From assembly GCA_913060975.1 (NCBI GenBank), contig CAJXVC010000002.1, forward strand, positions 248,001 to 312,000: DNA of 64,000 nt, read 5' to 3'. Source of the DNA: an uncultured Gammaproteobacteria bacterium. GTDB taxonomy: Bacteria > Pseudomonadota > Gammaproteobacteria > Pseudomonadales > Pseudohongiellaceae. Each line of letters starts with the position of its first letter. Position 1 is the first letter of the stretch. The notes under the pieces are model-generated. The model ran no database searches, was not told the DNA's origin, and saw only the letters and a program-made list of their open reading frames with translations. Of this stretch, positions 41,321 through 50,400 are shown one piece after another. The translations under genes and the position numbers were made by a program.

Positions 41321-42289
41321 ATGAGTCATCAAGGTGACAGCGCAGCGCCGACAGTGTCGGCTCAACCCGTATCACTGCGGGAGGCAGCTCTGCTCTATAC
41401 CAAAGGCGTCGCCATGGGGCTGGGAGATTCAGTCCCGGGTGTCTCGGGCGGCACGATTGCAGTCATCACGCATATCTATGACACGCTGATCTATTCGATT
41501 CGCTCTATCGACCTGGTGGCTGTGCGCTTGCTGCTGGCATTGCAATGGCAGAATCTGTGGCGCCACGTCAACGGCAACTTTCTGCTGGTGCTGCTGCTGG
41601 GTGTTGTCAGTGGCCTGCTGTTGTCAGCGCAGACCGTCCTGTTTTTATTGGACAATTATTTCGAAGCATTGATGGCATTTTTTATCGGGCTGGTGCTGGC
41701 TTCGATCTGGCTATTGCGCGGCAATCTTGATTGGGGGCGGGTTAGTAATCTTGTTGCCATGCTGTTCGGCATTGTCCTGGTGGCCGGGGTAGGCTTGATC
41801 GAGCCTGGACTGCGCACGCCATCGTTACCTTATGTTTTTTTCAGCGGCATGCTCGCCATTTCTGCCATGATTTTGCCGGGTCTTTCCGGTGCGTTTATTC
41901 TGTTGGTTCTGGGTGTCTATCAGTTCATCCTGCAGGCGTTGCTAAATCTGGACATAGTGACTATTACGGTATTCGTGGCCGGGTGCGCCATTGGTATTGT
42001 CGCCTTTTCGCGGGTTCTGGCCTGGTTGCTGCTGCGACACCATGAACTTTGCTACGCTGGCATCTGTGGCTTGCTGTTGGGGTCGCTGATTGTGTTGTGG
42101 CCGTGGCAGCAAGCGATTAGCTGGTATACGGACAGCGAGGGAGTGCAGCAACCGCTGCAGACAGTCAATGTTATGCCGATGTCCTATTTTGAGTTAACAG
42201 GGAATTCCCCCATGCTGGGAGTTGCCTGTCTGGCTTGTCTGGCAGGATTGGCCAGCGTATTGCTACTATCGCGGATTGCCGCCGATTAA
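41321..42289 (+). CDS. DUF368 family membrane protein, possible undecaprenyl phosphate translocase
   Basis: A 322-residue polytopic membrane protein with about eight to nine hydrophobic segments. The duplicated family motifs are GVAMGLGDSVPGVSGGTIAV near residue 35 and AISAMILPGLSGAFILLVLG near residue 190. DUF368 proteins, like some DedA proteins, have been reported to flip undecaprenyl phosphate back to the cytoplasmic side, which would complement UppS and UppP in this window. The function here is inferred by family. ATG at 41321 is chosen; an in-frame TTG at 41279 lacks support. The gene sits between pcm and nlpD, where it is not usual in Pseudomonas. Confidence 0.88.
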   Translation: MSHQGDSAAPTVSAQPVSLREAALLYTKGVAMGLGDSVPGVSGGTIAVITHIYDTLIYSIRSIDLVAVRLLLALQWQNLWRHVNGNFLLVLLLGVVSGLLLSAQTVLFLLDNYFEALMAFFIGLVLASIWLLRGNLDWGRVSNLVAMLFGIVLVAGVGLIEPGLRTPSLPYVFFSGMLAISAMILPGLSGAFILLVLGVYQFILQALLNLDIVTITVFVAGCAIGIVAFSRVLAWLLLRHHELCYAGICGLLLGSLIVLWPWQQAISWYTDSEGVQQPLQTVNVMPMSYFELTGNSPMLGVACLACLAGLASVLLLSRIAAD

Positions 42290-42320
42290 AGTAGCGCACA
42301 CAAAACGAATCAGGTTTCAC

Positions 42321-43232
42321 ATGAGTGGCAGTTTGCGAAAATTACACAATGGCTTGTTCTGGGCAATGCTTGCCGCAGTGCTTTTCTCGTGTGCCAATAA
42401 TTCACCCGCACCGGTGACTGACTCCGGGCAGCGTCGCGTGATTACGCCGCCATTGATTGCCGACAGTTCAACACCGGACAGCAGTCTGCGCGCGCCAACG
42501 CGCAATACAACAGTCAGCTCCAGTTCCAACACTGCTGCGAACGGCAATTCTGTTCGAGAAACTACCAATACCGCGGCACGCCCGTCATCGTATCGCGTGC
42601 AAAGGGGGGATACGTTGTTCTCGATTGCTTATCAGTTTGATCTGGATTATCGCAATCTGGCAATGGCGAACGGCCTGCAACCACCCTATACCATTTTCGT
42701 TGATCAGCAATTGAATCTCGATGTAACGCGGGTGCAGACTTCAGCGCGTCCCAGCCCGAATAGCTCACTCGGCACGCCGGTGACCGATAACAGCGTGGCG
42801 CAAGCACGCGGCACGGGGAATACTACCGGCGCGGTGCTACGCCAGCCCATTGTCTCTGAGCCTGTCGCGCCAGTGTGGCGTTGGCCTTATCAGGGGCGTG
42901 TGTTGCGGGCGTTCGGTCGTGACGGTAACGAGGGTATTGATATTGCCGGGGGCACGGGTGATCCGGTGCTAGCCACGAGTGATGGTGATGTGGTCTATGC
43001 CGGCCGCGGCGTGCAGGGCGCTGGCAACCTGATAATCATCCGCCACACGGATCGCTTTCTGAGCGCTTACGGTCACAACAGTAACTTGCTGGTCAGCGAA
43101 GGCGATCACGTTCGGGGCGGGCAGCAAATTGCGACGGTTGGTCAAAATGCAGCTGGCGTCGCCATGCTGCATTTTGAAATCAGGAGAGATGGTCTGTCTG
43201 TCGATCCGATCGGAATCTTACCAGCGCGTTAA
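42321..43232 (+). CDS. nlpD: NlpD-like lipoprotein, LysM and LytM domains
   Basis: Activator of periplasmic amidases at cell division. A lipoprotein signal ends LAAVLFSC with lipidated Cys24. A Ser/Thr/Asn-rich linker follows, then LysM at residues 91-134 (YRVQRGDTLFSIAYQFDLDY), a second linker, and a C-terminal M23/LytM domain from about residue 195. The LytM zinc site is degraded: the first His is Asn in GNEGIDIAGG and the HLH motif reads MLHFEI, as in amidase activators that lack hydrolase activity. The ATG at 42321 is chosen because it precedes the signal peptide. rpoS, which normally follows, is not present. Confidence 0.93.
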   Translation: MSGSLRKLHNGLFWAMLAAVLFSCANNSPAPVTDSGQRRVITPPLIADSSTPDSSLRAPTRNTTVSSSSNTAANGNSVRETTNTAARPSSYRVQRGDTLFSIAYQFDLDYRNLAMANGLQPPYTIFVDQQLNLDVTRVQTSARPSPNSSLGTPVTDNSVAQARGTGNTTGAVLRQPIVSEPVAPVWRWPYQGRVLRAFGRDGNEGIDIAGGTGDPVLATSDGDVVYAGRGVQGAGNLIIIRHTDRFLSAYGHNSNLLVSEGDHVRGGQQIATVGQNAAGVAMLHFEIRRDGLSVDPIGILPAR

Positions 43233-43292
43233 CTGGCTGCAGCCGGAGCAGTGTTTGCAGCATCCGGTTGACCTGCATCAGTACAGGCTGTT

Positions 43293-43616
43293 TTAACGTT
43301 CCAGATATTGCAGTTTGTTTGGTGTGTCAGTCCATTCTTCGGCATCGGGCAGGGCGTCTTTCTTTTCCGTGATATTTGGCCATTCTTCTGCCAGTTCGGC
43401 ATTCAATGCCAGAAACTCTGACTGATCTTCCGGTAGCTCATCTTCGGCATAAATTGCGTCAACAGGACACTCGGGCTCACACAGTGCGCAGTCAATGCAT
43501 TCATCCGGGTGGATCACCAGAAAATTGGGGCCTTCATAAAAACAATCCACCGGGCAAACTTCTACACAATCGGTGTGTTTACACTTGATACAATTATCAC
43601 CAACTACGAATGTCAT
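43293..43616 (-). CDS. fdxA: 7Fe ferredoxin FdxA
   Basis: A 107-residue ferredoxin with one 3Fe-4S and one 4Fe-4S cluster: [21 protein letters not shown] at residues 9-29 and [17 protein letters not shown] near 40-56, with a C-terminal extension typical of the Azotobacter FdI type. Electron carrier of unknown partner. It is convergent with nlpD at 60 bases and lies upstream of mutS on the same strand, the same order as in Pseudomonas. Confidence 0.95.
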   Translation of the reverse strand: MTFVVGDNCIKCKHTDCVEVCPVDCFYEGPNFLVIHPDECIDCALCEPECPVDAIYAEDELPEDQSEFLALNAELAEEWPNITEKKDALPDAEEWTDTPNKLQYLER

Positions 43617-43807
43617 GTTCTTTCATCCCTTTCATTTTGTGCACCTGCCGGCAGAGCATGAAACTTCACGTTCATGGGTGGGGCAGGTATTGCTGGAATT
43701 CATCTGGCCGTCGAGCTGCAAGCGTTAGCTGTTGCGGCACAGGAGCCGAATTCTAGCAGCTTTTACGGAGCTTTTCTCAATAGCCTGACGGCATTATTGT
43801 GGCGCTA

Positions 43808-46477
43808 TCAGTGCTTATCGGCCTTCTTTTTCAACTCATAAAGAATCTGTAGCGCTTCTTTGGCGGTGATTTCATCCGGATTGAGCTTTTCCAGATAATC
43901 CACTGCCGGATGCGGAGCGCTGGCGAACAATTCGTTCTGCACGGGCTGGTCTTTTACAGAGGCAACCGGTGCGGCATGGGACTCGGCTTCCAGCTGCTGC
44001 AGTTTCTCCCGGGCCTGGTCAATTACGCCTGGCGGTATCCCGGCCAGCTGGGCAACCTGCAGCCCGTAACTCTGGTTGGCGGGGCCGGGCTTGACGGCGT
44101 GCAAGAAGACGATGCCGTTGTCATGTTCCACGGCATCCAGATGCACGTTACACATGCCGGCAATCGACTCAGGTAGTACCGTCAACTCGAAATAGTGGGT
44201 GGCAAACAGGGTATAGGCCTTGAGATTCTCAGCGATAAACACCGCCGATGCCCAGGCCAATGACAGGCCATCGAAAGTACTGGTGCCGCGGCCAATCTCG
44301 TCCATTAACACCAGACTTTCCTGTGTGGCATTGTGCAAGATGTTCGCGGTTTCGGTCATCTCAACCATGAAGGTAGAGCGCCCGCCCGCCAGATCATCGG
44401 AAGACCCGATGCGCGTGAAAATACGATCTATCGGGCCTATTGTGGCCGCCTGAGCGGGGACATAACTGCCGGTCAGCGCCAGGAGAACGATCAGCGCGGT
44501 TTGCCGCATGTAGGTGGACTTACCGCCCATGTTGGGGCCAGTAATGATCAGCATTTTCTGCGTCTCATCCAGGTCCAGGCCATTGGCGACAAACGTCGCT
44601 TCGGTCACAGTCTCAACGACCGGATGACGGCCCTGATCAATGCGGATACCGGGTTCGGCGCTCAACTGGGGGCGGCAGTAATCCAGATTGACGGCACGCT
44701 CGGCAAAGGTATTCAGCACATCAAGCTGCGCGATGGCATCGGCGCTGGCAATCAATGCACTGAGTTGGGCAGCCAATGCTTCCAGCAATTCATCGTAGAG
44801 CGCTTTTTCCCGGGCCAGTGCCTTGCTCTTGGCGCTGAGCACCTTGTCTTCGAATTCCTTGAGTTCCGGCGTGATAAAACGTTCGGCATTCTTCAAGGTC
44901 TGGCGCCGAATATATTCCGCTGGCAGTTCACCGCCAGCCTGACCTTTACTGATTTCAATGTAATAGCCGTGCACGCGGTTATAACCCACCTTGAGCGTGC
45001 TGGAGCCTGTCCGTGCCTTTTCGCGCTGTTCCAGATCTACCAGATAGTCACCGGCATTGCTGCTGAGATTGCGCAGCTCGTCCAGCTCTTCATCGAATCC
45101 GGTGGCGATGACGCCGCCTTCGCGAATCACCACAGGGGGATTCTCTTCGATGGCGCGGGTCAGTAGTTCAGCTTGTTCGGGAAATTCACTAATCGTCTTG
45201 GCCAGCGCTGCCAGTGGCGGCGAATCGATACTAGCCAGACGCTGATGCAAGTCGGGCAACAAACACAAACCATCGCGCAGCCGGGCCAGATCTCTGGGGC
45301 GTGCCGAGCGCAGTCCCAGGCGCGCTAAAATACGTTCGAGATCGCCAATATTGCCGAGCACGTCGGCCAGCGCTTCGAAATGAAACTCGTCGATCAGGGC
45401 GCTGACAATTTGCTGGCGCTTGCCCAGCTCCTGACGGTCACGCAGTGGGCGATTGAGCCAGCGCGATAACAGGCGACTGCCCATGGCGGTGGCACTGCGA
45501 TCAAGAACGGAAACCAGCGTGTTGTCACGACCGCCGGCCAGATTGACGTCCAATTCCAGATTGCGCCGACTGGCTGCATCGAGGATAACGCTGTCAGTCA
45601 GTCGCTCAACGCGCATACTCTGTATATGGGGAAGGTCAGATTTTTGCGTTTCGCGGGCATACTGGAATACGCAGCCGGCGGCACGCAGAGCGCAATCCAT
45701 GTCATCGCAATCAAAAGCGGAAAGATCGCGGGTGCCGAAATGTTCGTTGAGAATCTTGCGCGCATTGTCGAGATCGTATTCCCACGGTGGCTGCTTGCGG
45801 ATCGCGCTGTGCACGATGTGTTCGCGCAGCGTAGTCGCTTCGCTATCGATGAGAATCTCAGCTGGCTTAAGACGTTCGATTTCAGTCTGCAGGGCGAGCA
45901 GGCCTTGCACTTCATTCAATACCAATCGGCCGCTGCTGATATTCATCAGCGCCAAACCATAGAGCGGCTGCGCGGGATCATCAGATTCAGTCTGGGCAAT
46001 CGCCAGCAGGGAATTATCACGCCGGGCATCGAGCAGGGCTTCGTCACTGACTGTGCCGGGTGTAATAACGCGCACGACCTGACGCTCGACTGGCCCCTTG
46101 CTGGTCGCCGGATCACCAATTTGTTCACAAATGGCGACTGAGACACCAGCCTCGACCAGCTTGACCAGATAGCGATCGACAGCATGAAACGGAATACCGC
46201 ACATCGGAATAGGTTCGCCGTTGGACTTGCCTCTGGCGGTCAGCGTGATGTCGAGGATGTCGGCTGCGCGTCTGGCATCGTCAAAGAAGAGTTCGTAGAA
46301 ATCTCCCATGCGATAGAACAGCAGGTCATCTGGATGCTGGGCCTTGATGCGCAAAAACTGCTGCATCATCGGCGTGTGTGAGGAGGCGTCGGCCAAAGTA
46401 GTGCAAACTGCGTTGATCTGATTGAAGCCAGTGATTCTACACGGTTTGTGAGGGTTCTTGGAATCCGAATGCAGCAA
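43808..46477 (-). CDS. mutS: DNA mismatch repair protein MutS
   Basis: Recognises mismatches and small loops. Phe-x-Glu mismatch-reading motif in [15 protein letters not shown], Walker A in [18 protein letters not shown], Walker B in [17 protein letters not shown] and a C-terminal helix-turn-helix. 889 residues. The 5' end is uncertain: the reading opens with a TTG at 46477, but family homology begins at [16 protein letters not shown], about residue 35, and the next in-frame alternative is TTG at 46396. Neither has a visible ribosome site. A TAGAAT sequence near codon 14 could be a -10 element, which would favour the shorter form. Confidence 0.95.
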   Translation of the reverse strand: MLHSDSKNPHKPCRITGFNQINAVCTTLADASSHTPMMQQFLRIKAQHPDDLLFYRMGDFYELFFDDARRAADILDITLTARGKSNGEPIPMCGIPFHAVDRYLVKLVEAGVSVAICEQIGDPATSKGPVERQVVRVITPGTVSDEALLDARRDNSLLAIAQTESDDPAQPLYGLALMNISSGRLVLNEVQGLLALQTEIERLKPAEILIDSEATTLREHIVHSAIRKQPPWEYDLDNARKILNEHFGTRDLSAFDCDDMDCALRAAGCVFQYARETQKSDLPHIQSMRVERLTDSVILDAASRRNLELDVNLAGGRDNTLVSVLDRSATAMGSRLLSRWLNRPLRDRQELGKRQQIVSALIDEFHFEALADVLGNIGDLERILARLGLRSARPRDLARLRDGLCLLPDLHQRLASIDSPPLAALAKTISEFPEQAELLTRAIEENPPVVIREGGVIATGFDEELDELRNLSSNAGDYLVDLEQREKARTGSSTLKVGYNRVHGYYIEISKGQAGGELPAEYIRRQTLKNAERFITPELKEFEDKVLSAKSKALAREKALYDELLEALAAQLSALIASADAIAQLDVLNTFAERAVNLDYCRPQLSAEPGIRIDQGRHPVVETVTEATFVANGLDLDETQKMLIITGPNMGGKSTYMRQTALIVLLALTGSYVPAQAATIGPIDRIFTRIGSSDDLAGGRSTFMVEMTETANILHNATQESLVLMDEIGRGTSTFDGLSLAWASAVFIAENLKAYTLFATHYFELTVLPESIAGMCNVHLDAVEHDNGIVFLHAVKPGPANQSYGLQVAQLAGIPPGVIDQAREKLQQLEAESHAAPVASVKDQPVQNELFASAPHPAVDYLEKLNPDEITAKEALQILYELKKKADKH

Positions 46478-46566
46478 GCGTTTCTTGGCGGCAAGATAAA
46501 GTAAGGTTTTTCTTTCTCAGCGGCAGTGCAGACTTGGTTAGCTCACTGCAACAGCACTTAACCTTT

Positions 46567-46731
46567 GCTTGTTGTGGCCTCGAGTCGCACTACGGGCCAT
46601 CTACGCAAGCCACTGGCGCCGGCCTTCCAGGCTGCCCTCTCTCCGCAAAAAGCCCAAAAGACGGTCTTTTTGCTGCGTTCGGCGTGCGCCTCTGACGTGA
46701 CTTGTGTAGATGGCCCGCAGCACGAACAAGC
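46567..46731 (+). repeat. Inverted-repeat-bounded intergenic element, copy A
   Basis: GGGCCATCTACGCAAG at 46594-46609 is complementary, with one mismatch, to 46701-46716; the outer GCTTGTT (46567-46573) pairs with AACAAGC (46725-46731). Inside, GCAAAAAG and CTTTTTGC form another hairpin. The core 46627-46697 recurs in inverted orientation at 46893-46963. The layout suggests a non-autonomous mobile or palindromic element. No transposase lies in the window. Confidence 0.6.
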
Positions 46732-46780
46732 ATTAGCGAAATCTGTACGTCACCCAACCTCGATAAATATCCAGAAAAAC

Positions 46781-46815
46781 CCGAAACCCGAAATCCGAAA
46801 TCCGAAATCCGAAAC
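46781..46815 (+). repeat. Five tandem heptamers CCGAAAY
   Basis: Five direct copies of the seven-base unit CCGAAAC or CCGAAAT lie end to end (CCGAAAC, then three CCGAAAT, then CCGAAAC). They sit between copies A and B of the inverted element. The unit is too short for a CRISPR repeat and has no spacers. Confidence 0.85.
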
Positions 46816-46892
46816 CAACAAATCTTTCAGTTGGGATGCACGAAGGTCAATGGGAACTGCGAGCGCTGGGGCAGGGGTATGGGATAGGCCGG

Positions 46893-46963
46893 CGTCAAAG
46901 CGCCGCACCGACTGACCGAGGAAGACCGTATTCTGGGCTTCCGACGAAGGGAGGGCACCCTGG
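46893..46963 (-). repeat. Diverged inverted copy B of the intergenic element
   Basis: Read on the minus strand, these 71 bases align without gaps to 46627-46697 on the plus strand at 48 of 71 positions by my hand count, including CCAGG.TGCCCTC, AAGCCCA and ACGGTCTT. The match extends at amino acid level in spurious readings, consistent with decay from a common element rather than chance. Confidence 0.55.
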
Positions 46964-47102
46964 AGGGGTGCAAGCAGCCGGGCTAGCACATGCTCCTGAC
47001 CCAGTGCGAAATCCCGTCATCGCGAGAATGAAAATCGAAGAGGCCTCACCAGTTACCAGCGACACACCAGATATCTGACTACTTATCGCTCACAATCTAG
47101 CC

Positions 47103-47117
47103 GTCAAGTAACTTGAC
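47103..47117. promoter_or_regulatory. Perfect 15-bp palindrome, candidate operator
   Basis: GTCAAGT A ACTTGAC is a perfect palindrome with a one-base centre, 308 bases before gltB. Its right arm overlaps TTGACA at 47113-47118. The size and position fit an operator for a dimeric regulator, but no regulator gene is adjacent. Confidence 0.45.
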
Positions 47118-47212
47118 AATGTGTTACCTATTTTTCAAAAGGGCGCAATCTCCAATGCCCCGAAATACCTTATTTCTAGGGCTTCCCAGCATTTCGGAAG
47201 TATCTGAGAACC

Positions 47213-47240
47213 TTGACATATTTTGCCGTGATGTTATTTT
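47213..47240 (+). promoter_or_regulatory. Probable gltB promoter
   Basis: A consensus TTGACA at 47213-47218 is followed after 16 bases by TATTTT at 47235-47240. This is the best sigma-70-like pair in the gap and would give a leader of about 175 bases. The leader contains a seven-base stem CCACCCG / CGGGTGG near 47341-47370. Confidence 0.5.
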
Positions 47241-47424
47241 GACCGGCCCTTTCCGACGGGCCCGGACGGCGCTACCTCGACAGGGGATATACAATTCGCC
47301 GTGCCCAATCCGGACATACTCAGCAGCAAATAAGCTCATCCACCCGAGAGGCGCAGCCATCCGCGGGTGGAATGTGGCGGAGAAAGAAAATAACTGCGTA
47401 GTCAATTGAGAGAATAATTCTGAT

Positions 47425-50400
47425 ATGAGTGATGTGAGTCAGCAGCCCCTGAAATTCGGTTATCCGGAAAAAACAGGACTTTATGATCCCGCCAATGAAA
47501 AGGATTCTTGCGGTGTTGGATTTGTTGCCAATATTAAAGGGCAGCCCAGTCACCAAATTATGCTGGATGCCTATCACCTGAATTCACGCATGGATCACCG
47601 CGGTGGCTGTGGCTTTGAAGCCAACACCGGTGATGGTGCCGGCATCCTGATGGCGCTGCCGCACAGCTTCTTCCAAAAGATCGCCAGTGAAGAATTGGGT
47701 GCTGAACTTCCCGAGGCGGGTAAATACGCCGTCGGCAATATTTTTCTGCCAACCGATAAAGATGAGTTGGCACATTGCAAACAGGTTGTCAGCGATATCG
47801 TCGCCGAGGAAGGCCAGACACTGGTTGGTTGGCGTGACGTGCCTGTCGACGCCGATGGCGCCGACGTTGGCCCTGCCGCAAGAATGGCACAGCCAACGAT
47901 CGAACAACTGTTTATCACAGCTGAAGACAGCCTGACTCGCGAAGAATTTGAGCGCAAGCTGTACATTATTCGCAAGCGCTTCTCGCACAAGCTGCGCAAT
48001 GACAAGAATCTGAAGGAAGCCAAGCAGGTTTATGCTTGCAGCCTGTCCACCAAGGTTATTGTCTATAAAGGTATGCTGACACCGGGTCAGTTGTTCCCTT
48101 TTTATCTGGACCTGTCTAACCAGAGCTTTGAAACGCATCTGGCAATGGTGCACTCACGATTCAGCACCAACACCTTCCCTTCCTGGGACCGCGCGCAGCC
48201 GAATCGCTTCATGAGCCACAACGGAGAGATCAATACTCTGCGCGGCAACGTGAACTGGATGGTCGCACGTGAAGGTAAAGTTCAGACCGACGTGTTCGGC
48301 GACAAACTCAACGAGATCTTCCCGGTCATCGACAACGACTGTTCCGACTCCGGTACTTTCGATGCCGTACTCGAATTCATGCTGCTGTCCGGTCGCTCAC
48401 TGCAAGAAGCAGTAATGATGATGATTCCGGAAGCCTGGCAATCTGATACCAATATGGATCAGACCAAGAAAGACTTTTACGAATTCCATTCGGCATTGAT
48501 GGAGCCATGGGATGGTCCTGCCTCTATCGTATTCTCTGATGGTCACTATATCGGCGCCTGTCTGGACCGAAACGGTCTTCGTCCAAGCCGTTACTACGTC
48601 ACCCATGACGACAAAGTGATAATGGCTTCCGAAGTAGGTGTATTAAAAGTCGACCCATCCAACGTCAAGCACAAAGGCCGTCTGCAGCCAGGCAAAATGT
48701 TCCTGATCGATTTCGAACAGGGCCGCGTGATTTCAGACAGCGAACTCAAGGACGACATCTGCAGCAAACGCCCCTACGGCGAGTGGCTGTCAGAACAAAA
48801 AGTGACACTGGACCAGATTGCTGCCGGCAGCGCCGCGCATTCTCTGGACAGTGACGACACACTGCATCGCATGCAGGCATTCGGCTACACCACCGAAACC
48901 ATGCAATTCATGTTGATGCCTTTGGTCACCGAATCCCGCGACCCACTGGGCTCCATGGGTAATGACTCTGCCCTGGCCTGTCTGTCCGACAAGCCACGGA
49001 TGATCTATGACTACTTCAAGCAATTGTTCGCGCAGATCACCAACCCGCCGATCGATTCGATCCGGGAAGAGGTTGTCATGTCCTTGCGTGTGTTCCTTGG
49101 GCCAGAAGGTAATTTGCTGGAAACCAGCCCGGGGCAGTGCCGACGCTTGAGTCTGGATCACCCGATCCTGTCCAATCAGGAACTGACTACTATCAAGGAC
49201 ATGGATTATCGGGACATGCGTTCCAAGGTAATCGATATCACATTCTCACGCGATGAAGACAATGGCTATATGGCCGCTCTTGATCGCATCTGCGACGAGG
49301 CCACCGCTGCTATCAGTGAAGGCTACTCGTTCATTGTGCTTTCTGACCGTGCCACTTCACAAGATCAAGTGCCACTCAGCGCACTGGTTGCCTGTGGTGC
49401 TGTCCACCATCATTTGGTCAAGAAGCATCAGCGCACCCAGATCGGCATTATCGTTGAGACAGGTGAAGCGCGCGAAGTACACCATCATTGTTTGCTTAGT
49501 GGTTATGGCGCCGATGCCATCAACCCCTATCTGGCATTCCAGGCTTTGTGGCAAGCAAACAAGGAAGGCCTGTTAGGTGATGCCTATCCAACAGAAGATT
49601 CTTTAGTTGCTGCCTACAAAAAAGGCGTTGCCAAGGGCATGCTGAAAGTCATGGCCAAGATGGGTATTTCCACATTGGCTTCTTACCGCGGCGCGCAAAT
49701 CTTTGAAGCCGTCGGACTTGCCGAAGATATCGTCAAGCGTTGCTTTGTTGGCACGGCCAGCCGTGTGCAGGGCGTTGACTTCGACGTACTGGTTGAAGAA
49801 TCACGACGCCGCCACAGTATTGGCTTTCCAAAAGATGCCAGTGATCGCATTCCTGTGCTGAACAACCCCGGTGATTTCCACTGGCGTACTGGCGGCGATT
49901 CCCACATGTGGAATCCCAACACGATTTTCAATTTGCAGAACGCCGCGCGCACCAACAACGGCGATGCCTATAAGACGTTTGCGAAATTTGCGAACGAGGA
50001 AAGCACACGTCAGTGTACTTTCCGTGGGCTACTGAAATTCAATACCGACAATGTCACCGCCATCGACATCAATGAAGTTGAACCGGCCAGTGAAATCGTC
50101 AAGCGCTTCGCAACTGGTGCCATGAGCTTCGGTTCGATCTCGCAAGAGAGCCACGAATCATTGGCCGTTGCCATGAATCGACTCGGCGGCAAATCAAATA
50201 CCGGTGAGGGTGGTGAAGATCCTGCACGTTTCAATCCGATGCCCAATGGCGATTCCAAGCGTTCTGCGATCAAGCAAGTCGCGTCCGGTCGTTTTGGAGT
50301 TACCGCGTGGTATTTGACCAACGCCGACGAATTACAGATCAAGATTGCCCAAGGCGCGAAGCCTGGTGAAGGCGGCGAGCTACCCGGTGGCAAGGTCGAT

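Larger units (their letters stand above)
46478..47424. other. 947-bp repeat-rich intergenic region between mutS and gltB
   Basis: No convincing gene. The region separates the divergent mutS and gltB and holds four separable items: an inverted-repeat-bounded element at 46567-46731, five tandem heptamers at 46781-46815, a diverged inverted copy of the element core at 46893-46963, and the gltB promoter area from about 47100. In the related Pseudomonas order cinA-recA would be expected next to mutS; here gltBD follows, so this gap is a likely rearrangement junction. Confidence 0.6.

Noticed and set aside
44333..45166. 277-residue plus-strand ORF inside mutS
   Set aside because: Antisense to the mutS ATPase region, which carries strong motifs.
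46781..46815. Heptamer tandem as a CRISPR array
   Set aside because: The unit is seven bases with no spacers and no cas genes nearby.
46750..46989. 79-residue minus-strand ORF across the heptamer repeats
   Set aside because: It reads through the CCGAAAY tandem and copy B of the intergenic element and ends in repeated Gly-Phe; no ribosome site or homology. It reflects the repeat, not a gene.
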